DNA of 14,214 bases from Candidatus Nitrosopumilus sp. (lineage in GTDB: Archaea > Thermoproteota > Nitrososphaeria > Nitrososphaerales > Nitrosopumilaceae). Each line of letters begins with the position of its first letter. The stretch's first letter is position 1. The stretch spans positions 1-14,214 of the forward strand of contig DRGT01000099.1 of assembly GCA_011055585.1 (NCBI GenBank), given 5' to 3'. The notes under the pieces were generated by a model. The model saw only the letters and a program-made list of their open reading frames with translations. It was not told the origin of the DNA and did no database searches. Positions 6,792-12,618 of this stretch are shown piece after piece. The position numbers and the translations under genes are program-made.

Positions 6792-6953
6792 TTGAAAATA
6801 CAAACAATCTGTCAAGGGGTAAAATCAGGAATTAGTTTGAAAGGCTTTAGATTGGATGTACTAGACATCGGTTTCATTGTTCTTCTAGGGATGATGACCT
6901 ATCAAGGACAGACCATACAGGCTATATGCTCTACTGGTTTCTGTGGATTTTAG
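6792..6953 (+). CDS. Candidate tiny membrane-like protein (38 or 53 codons)
   Basis: This open frame has no homologue that I recognise. From TTG at 6792, beside the predicted transcription start, it encodes 53 residues. From TTG at 6837, which has AGGA six bases upstream, it encodes 38. The shorter form has a basic start (MKGFR), a hydrophobic stretch (LDIGFIVLLGMM) that is short for a membrane helix, and a C-terminal part with two cysteines (AICSTGFCGF). Base composition is clearly less AT-rich than the surrounding gap, which favours function. The regulated-looking promoter upstream supports a transcript here, but a non-coding RNA or a gene remnant is possible, since both proposed starts are TTG. 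Confidence 0.4.
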   Translation: MKIQTICQGVKSGISLKGFRLDVLDIGFIVLLGMMTYQGQTIQAICSTGFCGF

Positions 6954-6966
6954 TTAAAATCTCCAA

Positions 6967-7056
6967 CTATAATTCCACTTTTTCTTTATTTTTCATTTTA
7001 CACCAACAATTTGGACTACAATCTGAAGAATTTTGAGGATTAATTATCTCTGACAT
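6967..7056 (-). CDS. Candidate 29-residue Cys-rich protein
   Basis: An ATG ORF on the minus strand encodes 29 residues with an acidic-polar N-terminal half (MSEIINPQNSSD), a cysteine cluster C13-S-P-N-C17-W-C19, and a basic tail (KMKNKEKVEL). The C-x3-C-x-C cluster could bind metal. A TATA-like TTAAATAA lies 24-31 nt before the ATG on the same strand, the spacing expected for a leaderless mRNA, which is the strongest support. Its stop lies 13 bp from that of the convergent tiny ORF. I know of no family for it. Confidence 0.48.
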   Translation of the reverse strand: MSEIINPQNSSDCSPNCWCKMKNKEKVEL

Positions 7057-7079
7057 TTCAAAACCAGTACTATGGGAAC

Positions 7080-7087
7080 TTATTTAA
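7080..7087 (-). promoter_or_regulatory. TATA-like box of the 29-codon ORF
   Basis: On the minus strand this reads TTAAATAA, centred about 27 nt before the ATG at 7056, the usual archaeal TATA-to-start distance for a leaderless transcript. The octamer is identical to the one at 6763-6770. Confidence 0.5.
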
Positions 7088-7206
7088 TGAATTTTCCAAA
7101 TTATAACTCAATCTTAAGCAGATTTCTAACTGCTTGTAATATCTTTGACGATAAGAATGACAAAAATCCGTATTTTCTAATTTTAACAGTCTCTACTAAT
7201 TACCAA

Positions 7207-7896
7207 TCAAAATAAAATTCCATTTGGTAGGAATACGTTAAGAATTACATTTCTGATCATGTTTGCTAAATCTGTAAGAACTTTAATCTGTTCCATGATG
7301 ATAGCATCTTTTTTACGAACCTGCTCTTGCAATTCTGCTACTTTGACTTCTAGCTCTACCATTTTATCGAGGCGTGTATCCTGGGCAATAATACTTGATT
7401 CTGATGGAAGTTCAATCGATGTGGCAACAGGGGTTGGTCTTTGATTTTGTTCTTCTTTAAGCTCTATTAGCATATCAGATAAAACAACAAGTCTGTCCTT
7501 ACCATCATACTTCCATATATCATCATTGTAAATCATTAAACAATCAGCTGCCTGACTGGCGTGTTTTTGTATTAGCCACCGATTTTCATCAAGTATTTTG
7601 TAACTAGGATACCACTCTTCACACTTTTGCATAACTTGAATTCTTTCTCTTTCTTTAGCAAGATCATAGTGATTGTTATTCATTTTACTGTACTTGTTGT
7701 TAATGACTGTCTCACAATTACGTTTTGCAACAGTTGTTTCTGCAACTGTTAAGTCTTCATTTGCATCAACTTCAATCCAACAGGCTAGGATCTCCTCTCG
7801 TATTTTTGCATCCTCATCCGAAATATTTTGGGCATAAGCTGGGATAACCATAGAGATAAGGACTAGAAATGCGAGGGGATACCCAAGCTTTATCAT
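7207..7896 (-). CDS. Exported coiled-coil protein with two-Cys module
   Basis: I do not recognise a named family for this 229-residue protein. A signal peptide (LGYPLAFLVLISMVIPAYA, cut before QNIS) sends it out of the cytoplasm. Residues about 30-90 are helical with a Cys pair at 39 and 61. Residues 92-135 hold the module also found in the exported protein at 4883-5491: C92, EEWYPSY, RWLIQKH, C119 and IWKYDGKDR. A proline-containing linker follows, then a heptad-like coiled coil at about 175-205 (KMVELEVKVAELQEQV). The C-terminus is short and hydrophobic (MIRNVILNVFLP) and might touch the membrane. The ATG has a minus-strand CTTTATG element about 27 nt upstream (7921-7927). Confidence 0.7.
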   Translation of the reverse strand: MIKLGYPLAFLVLISMVIPAYAQNISDEDAKIREEILACWIEVDANEDLTVAETTVAKRNCETVINNKYSKMNNNHYDLAKERERIQVMQKCEEWYPSYKILDENRWLIQKHASQAADCLMIYNDDIWKYDGKDRLVVLSDMLIELKEEQNQRPTPVATSIELPSESSIIAQDTRLDKMVELEVKVAELQEQVRKKDAIIMEQIKVLTDLANMIRNVILNVFLPNGILF

Positions 7897-7920
7897 TGAA
7901 TAAAAATATCACTGAAAAAT

Positions 7921-7936
7921 CATAAAGTTGATCAAC
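7921..7936 (-). promoter_or_regulatory. TATA-like box and GTTGATCAAC palindrome
   Basis: CTTTATG (minus strand, 7921-7927) is centred about 27 nt from the ATG at 7896 and is a good leaderless TATA box. The 10-bp palindrome GTTGATCAAC (7927-7936) abuts it, where a regulator or BRE-binding factor would contact DNA. No second copy was seen in the window. Confidence 0.35.
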
Positions 7937-8049
7937 AGACAATCGAACAACACAATCTTTTTATAATTTGAATAGATTTTTCGCTTAGAAATAGATAGTA
8001 ATCAATAACTAGATGTGAAATCTGGCAGGATATACTTAAAACGAATGTT

Positions 8050-8451
8050 GTGTCTATAAAAGAGAAATTGTTGGGCACAATTCATTCTGAGAATGAACAA
8101 CTTATAAAAAAAATTGTAGAGTTAGATAGCATTATTCGTTTTGGAGCAATTTGTAATAGATTTGGTGAAATTACTGCCAAGTTTCTACGTGATGGTGTTA
8201 CACTTCACCTCAATGAATATGAAACATCAAAACTTCTTCGTGAAGCAGCAAACTCTTGGCATTATCGTCATCAATTGTCATTCAAACTTGGAAAAGGAAA
8301 ATTTGTTTTAGCAGTATATGAAAAACTGATTCGACTAACGATTCCAATTGACCAAGAAAATTTATTGTTGCTAACCCTGGATAATTTTGATAATATTCCA
8401 CAACTTGTAGAAAATGTCCACAAGTTAATTGAAAATTTAAACGATTCATAA
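8050..8451 (+). CDS. Conserved-looking 133-residue protein (possibly DUF6659)
   Basis: This is a soluble alpha/beta protein with no signal peptide. After a helix (IKEKLLGTIHSENEQLIKKI) comes a strand-rich core: IIRFGAICNRFGEITAKFLR, a helical middle, then KGKFVLAVYEKLIRLTIPI. This pattern recalls the Roadblock/profilin-like small sensory or scaffold folds and matches my memory of thaumarchaeal proteins filed as DUF6659, but I cannot verify that. The GTG at 8050 is the first usable start after an in-frame stop at 7999-8001, and no ATG occurs in the early frame. It is transcribed away from the exported coiled-coil gene, 153 bp apart. The closest TATA-like elements (7959 and 8031) do not settle the start. 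Confidence 0.65.
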   Translation: MSIKEKLLGTIHSENEQLIKKIVELDSIIRFGAICNRFGEITAKFLRDGVTLHLNEYETSKLLREAANSWHYRHQLSFKLGKGKFVLAVYEKLIRLTIPIDQENLLLLTLDNFDNIPQLVENVHKLIENLNDS

Positions 8452-8505
8452 TGCCATTCAGTGCATTCTTACTGCTTAACTAATCAATTTAGAATACAGA
8501 ATTAT

Positions 8506-8568
8506 CTATGCCAAAGCATGTCGGGAAGAGGAGCCATAATATGCTTGCTTTGAGCCATATATTCCCAT
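8506..8568 (-). CDS. Candidate 20-residue ORF or small RNA
   Basis: A minus-strand ATG ORF of 20 residues (begins MGIYGSKQAYYG and ends RHALA) fills a patch that is visibly richer in G and C than the flanking gap. A TATA-like element at 8591-8598 is centred about 26 nt before its ATG, the usual leaderless distance. The opposite strand carries a second ATG ORF of 20 residues over nearly the same bases (8508-8570, begins MPKHVGKRSHN), and the arms AAGCAT (8515-8520) and ATGCTT (8541-8546) can pair, so a structured RNA is an alternative. The minus-strand reading is slightly favoured by promoter spacing. Confidence 0.33.
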   Translation of the reverse strand: MGIYGSKQAYYGSSSRHALA

Positions 8569-8590
8569 GACTCAACTTATCCCAAATAGA

Positions 8591-8598
8591 TTAATTAT
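8591..8598. promoter_or_regulatory. TATA-like element upstream of ilvE
   Basis: TTAATTAT is centred about 24 nt before the ilvE ATG at 8619 on the plus strand. On the minus strand it reads ATAATTAA, about 26 nt before the ATG of the 20-codon ORF at 8568. It may serve one or both directions. Confidence 0.42.
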
Positions 8599-8618
8599 AA
8601 TGAATTTTGTTGATTTTT

Positions 8619-9536
8619 ATGAAGTTACCACTTTCAAATTATGTTTGGTATGATGGAAAACTAATTCAGCTAAAAAATGCTAAAGTTCCCATAACGACTC
8701 ACGCAATACATTATGGAACATCTATTTTTGAAGGAATCAGAGCTTATTGGAATTCTAAAAACCTCTATATCTTTAGATTAGAAGATCACATTAAACGATT
8801 AAGAAATTCCGGGAAATTCTATTCTATTTCGTTAAATTATTCTGATAAAGAAATTAAAAATGGAATCATTAATCTTTGCAAAAAAAACAAAATGAAAAAA
8901 TCATGTTACATTAGACCATTTTACTTCATAGGTGAATATGGCATCAATTTACACGTAACAAAAAAAGCTCCAACACATCTTGCAGTCTTTATGTTTCCTT
9001 TTGGTAATTTATTTAACAAAAATGGAATCAATGCAGGAATATCTTCTTGGAGAAAATTTTCAGATGCTTCTACACCAACTCAAGCTAAAATGGGGGGAAA
9101 CTATCTAAATTCAATTATTGCTACACAAGAAGCGAAAAGAAAACGACATGATGAAGCAATTCTTTTGGACATGTCCGATAATGTTAGTGAAGCACCAGGC
9201 GAAAACATTTTCATTGTAAAAAACAAAGAAATTATTACTCCTCCACTTTCATCATCCGCTCTAAAGGGAATTACAAGAGATTGTGTCATAAAAATCTCAA
9301 AAGATTTAGGATTCAAAGCATCAATTAAAAAAATTAAGAAACAACAACTACTTTCCGCTGATGAGATTTTTCTTAGTGGAACTGCTGCAGAAATAACACC
9401 AATTATTAAGATAAATCACAAAAAAACTGGAAATGGAAAGGTTGGTAAAATAACAAAATTGTTAATGTCATCATACACCGACATAGTAATGAATAAAAAC
9501 AAAAAATATTCTAACTGGTTAACTAAGGTGTATTAA
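8619..9536 (+). CDS. ilvE: Branched-chain amino acid aminotransferase
   Basis: This class IV PLP aminotransferase should exchange amino groups between glutamate and the 2-keto acids of valine, leucine and isoleucine, the last step of their synthesis, in the cytoplasm. Starting at the ATG at 8619 the protein has 305 residues, normal for IlvE; the two TTG codons upstream (8607 and 8610) add only four residues and look spurious. Signature blocks are HAIHYGTSIFEGIRAY (28-43), AKMGGNYLNS with the PLP lysine K157, SEAPGENIF, SSALKGITRD (cofactor phosphate region) and EIFLSGTAAEITPI. The next gene begins immediately after the stop, so the two are surely co-transcribed. D-amino acid aminotransferase or ADC lyase are relatives, but the motifs favour IlvE. 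Confidence 0.92.
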   Translation: MKLPLSNYVWYDGKLIQLKNAKVPITTHAIHYGTSIFEGIRAYWNSKNLYIFRLEDHIKRLRNSGKFYSISLNYSDKEIKNGIINLCKKNKMKKSCYIRPFYFIGEYGINLHVTKKAPTHLAVFMFPFGNLFNKNGINAGISSWRKFSDASTPTQAKMGGNYLNSIIATQEAKRKRHDEAILLDMSDNVSEAPGENIFIVKNKEIITPPLSSSALKGITRDCVIKISKDLGFKASIKKIKKQQLLSADEIFLSGTAAEITPIIKINHKKTGNGKVGKITKLLMSSYTDIVMNKNKKYSNWLTKVY

Positions 9537-10472
9537 TTGAAAGTTGTACAAATTGGAACAGGAGGATGGGGAAAAAACCATGCTAGAATCCTTTCTCAGC
9601 TAGGAGTTCTTTGTGCAATTTGTGACATTGATAAAGAAAAAAGCGAGGAATTTGGAAAAAAATATTCTGTAAACTCGTATGATTCAATTGATTCTTTACT
9701 TAATTCAGAAGAATTTGATGTTGCTTTTGTGTGTACTCCTACCTCAACACATTCTTCTATAGCCTCACAACTAATACAATCTCACAAACATGTTTTCGTT
9801 GAAAAACCATTAACTTATCTATCAGAAGAAGGTGAAGACCTACTCGAGCTTGCAAATAAAAACAAAATAATTCTTTCATGTGGTTATATTGAAAGATTTA
9901 ATCCAGCAGTTAGAGTTGTAAAAGATTTTGTTAAATCAAAAAAATATGGTGAACTTGTAATGTTAGAATTTCATCGTGAAAATAGAATGCCATTACACAT
10001 TAAAGATGTTGGAATTATCTATGATACGTCTGTTCATGACATAGATACTGCTATGTGGCTTTTTGATGAAACACCTGAGGTTATTTTTGCAAAGGCTGGC
10101 AAGATAAAACATGAGCATGAAGATTTTGCTAGCATAATGCTTGGATTCAAAGACAATAAAGTTGCAATAATTTCATCAAACTGGATTACTCCAACAAAGG
10201 TTCGTCGCTTTGACGCTGTTTGTACAGACGGAATAATCTCATCTGATTTTCTAACTCAAGAAATCATAGTTGAAACAAAGGATTCTACTGAAAAACCAAA
10301 ACATGAAAAACAAGAACCACTCTTGTTAGAAATTCAAAACTTTCTTGGTGCTATTGATGGAAAAAATGAATTAATTGTAAAACCAGAACATGCAGTAAAT
10401 GTCACAAAAATTGCTGAAGCTGCACTTTTATCAAGCCAAAAAGGAACACCAATCTATCTCGATCTAAAATGA
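9537..10472 (+). CDS. Gfo/Idh/MocA-family NAD(P)-dependent oxidoreductase
   Basis: This 311-residue oxidoreductase has the N-terminal Rossmann motif GTGGWGKNHA at residues 7-16. The acidic residue after the second strand (ICDID) fits NAD binding. The family hallmark EKP is at 89-91 (VFVEKPLTY), and the C-terminal alpha/beta substrate domain contains TSVHDIDTAMW. Members oxidise or reduce sugars, nucleotide sugars (for example UDP-GlcNAc 3-dehydrogenases) and related ring alcohols; the substrate here is unknown. The start is TTG directly after the ilvE stop codon, fixed by the Rossmann strand that begins at once (KVVQIGTGG). Its own stop overlaps the next ATG (ATGA). The aminotransferase next door is of the IlvE type rather than a sugar aminotransferase, so a joint amino-sugar route is not implied. 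Confidence 0.88.
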   Translation: MKVVQIGTGGWGKNHARILSQLGVLCAICDIDKEKSEEFGKKYSVNSYDSIDSLLNSEEFDVAFVCTPTSTHSSIASQLIQSHKHVFVEKPLTYLSEEGEDLLELANKNKIILSCGYIERFNPAVRVVKDFVKSKKYGELVMLEFHRENRMPLHIKDVGIIYDTSVHDIDTAMWLFDETPEVIFAKAGKIKHEHEDFASIMLGFKDNKVAIISSNWITPTKVRRFDAVCTDGIISSDFLTQEIIVETKDSTEKPKHEKQEPLLLEIQNFLGAIDGKNELIVKPEHAVNVTKIAEAALLSSQKGTPIYLDLK

Positions 10473-10738
10473 AGAAAAAAATGATGGAAATACTTGTCTG
10501 TCCAATCGACAAGCATTTTCCTCTTGAAATTTTTGAATCAAATTCAAAAAAAGACTTGGTTATTGAAGGTGCCTTATACTGCTCAGAATGTTCACGATTC
10601 TATCCTATTTTAGAAGAAATTCCTATATTATTACCAGATGAATTAAGAGATAAAAAGCAAGATTTGGCATTTTTGGAAAATAATAAAAAAATTCTTCCAG
10701 AAAAGATTGTTAATAATGCCCTTCCATGGCACCTTTGA
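10469..10738 (+). CDS. Trm112-like small protein
   Basis: This 89-residue protein has the Trm112 pattern: MEILVCPIDK at the N-terminus, then GALYCSECSRFYPILEEIPILLP. Trm112 proteins are small zinc-fold partners that activate methyltransferases acting on tRNA, rRNA or release factors. Three of the four usual cysteines are present (C11, C38, C41); D14 stands where the second Cys of the first knuckle normally lies, so zinc binding may be altered or absent. The last 25 residues (FLENNKKILPEKIVNNALPWHL) extend beyond the core and might contact a partner. It overlaps the oxidoreductase stop by 4 nt, and its own stop is 4 bp from the convergent membrane-protein gene. An ATG at 10481 would trim four residues. 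Confidence 0.78.
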   Translation: MKKKMMEILVCPIDKHFPLEIFESNSKKDLVIEGALYCSECSRFYPILEEIPILLPDELRDKKQDLAFLENNKKILPEKIVNNALPWHL

Positions 10739-10742
10739 AGTG

Positions 10743-10976
10743 TTAGAGTTTTAACATTCTGTGAAATATTGTTTTTTTCATTTTTGATAATATCAATATC
10801 CAAACAATTACAAGAATAATTGCAATTATTGCTTTTAATCCAGACGATAAAATCATGTCAAGATCACCATAACCACTAATAGAAATTGGAGCTATAGTAA
10901 GGATAAGTATTCCTCCACCTAAAATCATCAATATCCACATTACAAAAATAAAAGTGAAAATTGGTAACGCTATCAT
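10743..10976 (-). CDS. Small two-helix membrane protein
   Basis: This 77-residue protein has no recognisable family. It has two strongly hydrophobic segments, at about residues 4-29 (IFVMWILMILGGGILILTIA) and 46-65 (GLKAIIAIILVIVWILILSK), joined by a short polar loop, and ends in a basic tail (KMKKTIFHRMLKL) that probably faces the cytoplasm. Its ATG overlaps the ATP-grasp stop (ATGA), so it is the last gene of the operon and is probably translated by coupling. A supporting membrane subunit for the lipid-linked glycan step is possible, but only position suggests it. Confidence 0.65.
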   Translation of the reverse strand: MIALPIFTFIFVMWILMILGGGILILTIAPISISGYGDLDMILSSGLKAIIAIILVIVWILILSKMKKTIFHRMLKL

Positions 10977-12034
10977 AGTTCTTCAGCTGATAGCTGATCT
11001 CCTTTTACAAGTTTAAATCCCATATCCATTCCTCTAATCCAATAAAGATCCTTCTCTAAAGGATTGTATTGAGATAATTCGGGAAGAGTTTCTCCAAAAG
11101 CCATTTTGATGTAATAAAATGGCATATTAGATCCTGCAGTAGAAAAAAAGTTACTAGTTGTAAAAAATCGTCCTGCATTTATTTCCGTTATACATGGAAT
11201 ACCTTCTTTGTTTTCTTTCAAATCAACACAAAAAACTCCGGTTGCATTTTCATCCAAAGATAAAACTGCCTTTGTAGCTATTTCATTAACATCATCTCTG
11301 TGAACAGTTCGAGCAATTGATGGTGAGGAGGTTTGTCCACTTGGAGTTAGATAACCAAAAAGATACTCCACTCTTTCACGTGCTTGTGAAGTAACCAGTT
11401 TGCCATCTTTCCAAATACTTTGAAAAGCAAATTCCTTTCCAGGAAGAAATTCACTTACCATGAATTGACCATATCCAATTCCCCTCATGCTGTTCCAATA
11501 ATCTATCCAAACCTTTCCATGTACTGTATTTTTTATTGGGAGACTAGCTCTTGAACCAGCTCCCTTTATTGCTCGAAGCCAAACTTTTTCATTATTTTCT
11601 AATAATTTGTCCATATGATTTGAAAGATTAATCTCGTCTTCTACAATATAAGATTCAGCAGTAGGGATTTCTTTGCTTCTAAGATGGTTTACAATCTCCA
11701 TCTTATTTTGGCAAATCTCTATTGTTTGCTTTGATGGAAGAAATAGGCGAGTCTTTACCCGCTCTCTGTTTCTTGATAGGAAAAGTACTTCAGGATCAGG
11801 CTGAGGATGAACAAATTCTGCCTTTTCTTTTACAATTATTTCATTAAGCTTTTCCAAATATGTCGGCTCTAAAGCTGAAGGTAAAGTATAGCGAGCATCA
11901 GCATCGGCAAGTTCTAAATGAAATTTATTTGTATCAGTTCCAATAATAAAAAAATCCTCATCAGTAGCCCTTAATGATGCTACAAAGTTTGCTGAAGCAG
12001 CTCCTCCACAACCAGTTACAAGAATTTTTTTCAT
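10973..12034 (-). CDS. ATP-grasp ligase-like enzyme (CarB-like)
   Basis: This is a 353-residue ATP-grasp enzyme resembling one half of the carbamoyl-phosphate synthase large subunit. Residues 1 to about 110 form the pre-ATP-grasp Rossmann-like domain (KKILVTGCGGAASANFVASL, then FVHPQPDPEVLFLSRNR). The ATP-grasp fold follows, with NKMEIVNHLRSKEIPTAESY, a glycine-rich lid (RAIKGAGSRAS), SEFLPGKEFAFQSIWKDGK and the metal-binding end CVDLKENKEGIPCITEINAG. Such enzymes activate a carboxylate as acyl phosphate and join it to an amine, thiol or other acceptor. Genome neighbours hint at modification of a sugar or nucleotide-sugar, but the substrate is unknown. Start and stop both overlap neighbours by 4 nt. 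Confidence 0.82.
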   Translation of the reverse strand: MKKILVTGCGGAASANFVASLRATDEDFFIIGTDTNKFHLELADADARYTLPSALEPTYLEKLNEIIVKEKAEFVHPQPDPEVLFLSRNRERVKTRLFLPSKQTIEICQNKMEIVNHLRSKEIPTAESYIVEDEINLSNHMDKLLENNEKVWLRAIKGAGSRASLPIKNTVHGKVWIDYWNSMRGIGYGQFMVSEFLPGKEFAFQSIWKDGKLVTSQARERVEYLFGYLTPSGQTSSPSIARTVHRDDVNEIATKAVLSLDENATGVFCVDLKENKEGIPCITEINAGRFFTTSNFFSTAGSNMPFYYIKMAFGETLPELSQYNPLEKDLYWIRGMDMGFKLVKGDQLSAEEL

Positions 12035-12618
12035 TTATTTACTACTTCCTTAATATCTGCTAGATTTTTTATAATTTTCAAATCATTATCACTTTCATTT
12101 TTGTCACTCAAAAGTATGTATTGACATCCTACTTTTTTTGCACATTCCATATCATAAATTGTATCTCCTATAACAAGAATTTGTTCTGGATTAAGTTTTA
12201 TTTTTTCTAATGTTCGTTGTATTTGTTCAAATCGATCGTAGCTTTCATCTCGTGTAAGAATATTTGAAAAAAAATCCGTGATACCTAATTTATTTAAAAT
12301 TTCCATTGCTGCTTTCCTACATTGCATAGTTACTAAACATAGCAAATAATTTTTTGTTTTTAAAAAACCCATGATATCGTTTATACCCTGTATAGATTCT
12401 AAATTTTGTATCGCAATCATTTCTTGATCACAGATCATTTCAAAAGCTTTACTAATCTTAGATTTATCTCCATTTGCTTTGGCAATTATTGATGGAATTA
12501 GAGGAGAGAACTGTTCACCTGTTTGAAAAATATTTTTTAATTTTTCTTGAATTATTTTATAATCTGTAGGTAAATGTACTAAAGTTCCATCTAAATCAAA
12601 TAAAACTCCTTTAATCAT
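12031..12618 (-). CDS. HAD-superfamily phosphatase
   Basis: This 195-residue HAD hydrolase resembles phosphoglycolate phosphatase and beta-phosphoglucomutase relatives. Motif I is DLDGT with the nucleophile D8 and D10, and a four-helix cap follows (about 15-80). Motif II is the Thr of LVTMQ (T97), and motif IV is GDTIYD at 151-156 with the acidic metal ligands. It probably removes phosphate from a small metabolite in the cytoplasm. The gene overlaps the transferase gene upstream and the ATP-grasp gene downstream by 4 nt each, which suggests one pathway, perhaps dephosphorylating the product or by-product of a neighbouring enzyme. The substrate cannot be named from sequence. Confidence 0.85.
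   Translation of the reverse strand: MIKGVLFDLDGTLVHLPTDYKIIQEKLKNIFQTGEQFSPLIPSIIAKANGDKSKISKAFEMICDQEMIAIQNLESIQGINDIMGFLKTKNYLLCLVTMQCRKAAMEILNKLGITDFFSNILTRDESYDRFEQIQRTLEKIKLNPEQILVIGDTIYDMECAKKVGCQYILLSDKNESDNDLKIIKNLADIKEVVNK

Noticed and set aside
7116..7135. Hairpin AAGCAG / CTGCTT as a terminator of the exported coiled-coil gene
   Set aside because: The stem is six base pairs with no T run after it on the minus strand, and archaeal termination relies mainly on U tracts, so support is too thin.
8607..8618. TTG codons upstream of the ilvE ATG as the start
   Set aside because: They add only four residues not seen at IlvE N-termini; the ATG at 8619 gives the usual MKLPLSNYVWYDGK start and fits the TATA spacing.
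8452..8618. Possible tRNA in the gap before ilvE
   Set aside because: I could not find a T-loop GTTC-like sequence, an acceptor stem or an anticodon arm; the pairable arms are too short for a tRNA.
8619..10472. IlvE-type enzyme and Gfo/Idh pair as a UDP-amino-sugar (GnnA/GnnB-like) pathway
   Set aside because: The known GnnB partner belongs to the DegT/DnrJ fold, while this aminotransferase has clear class IV IlvE motifs.
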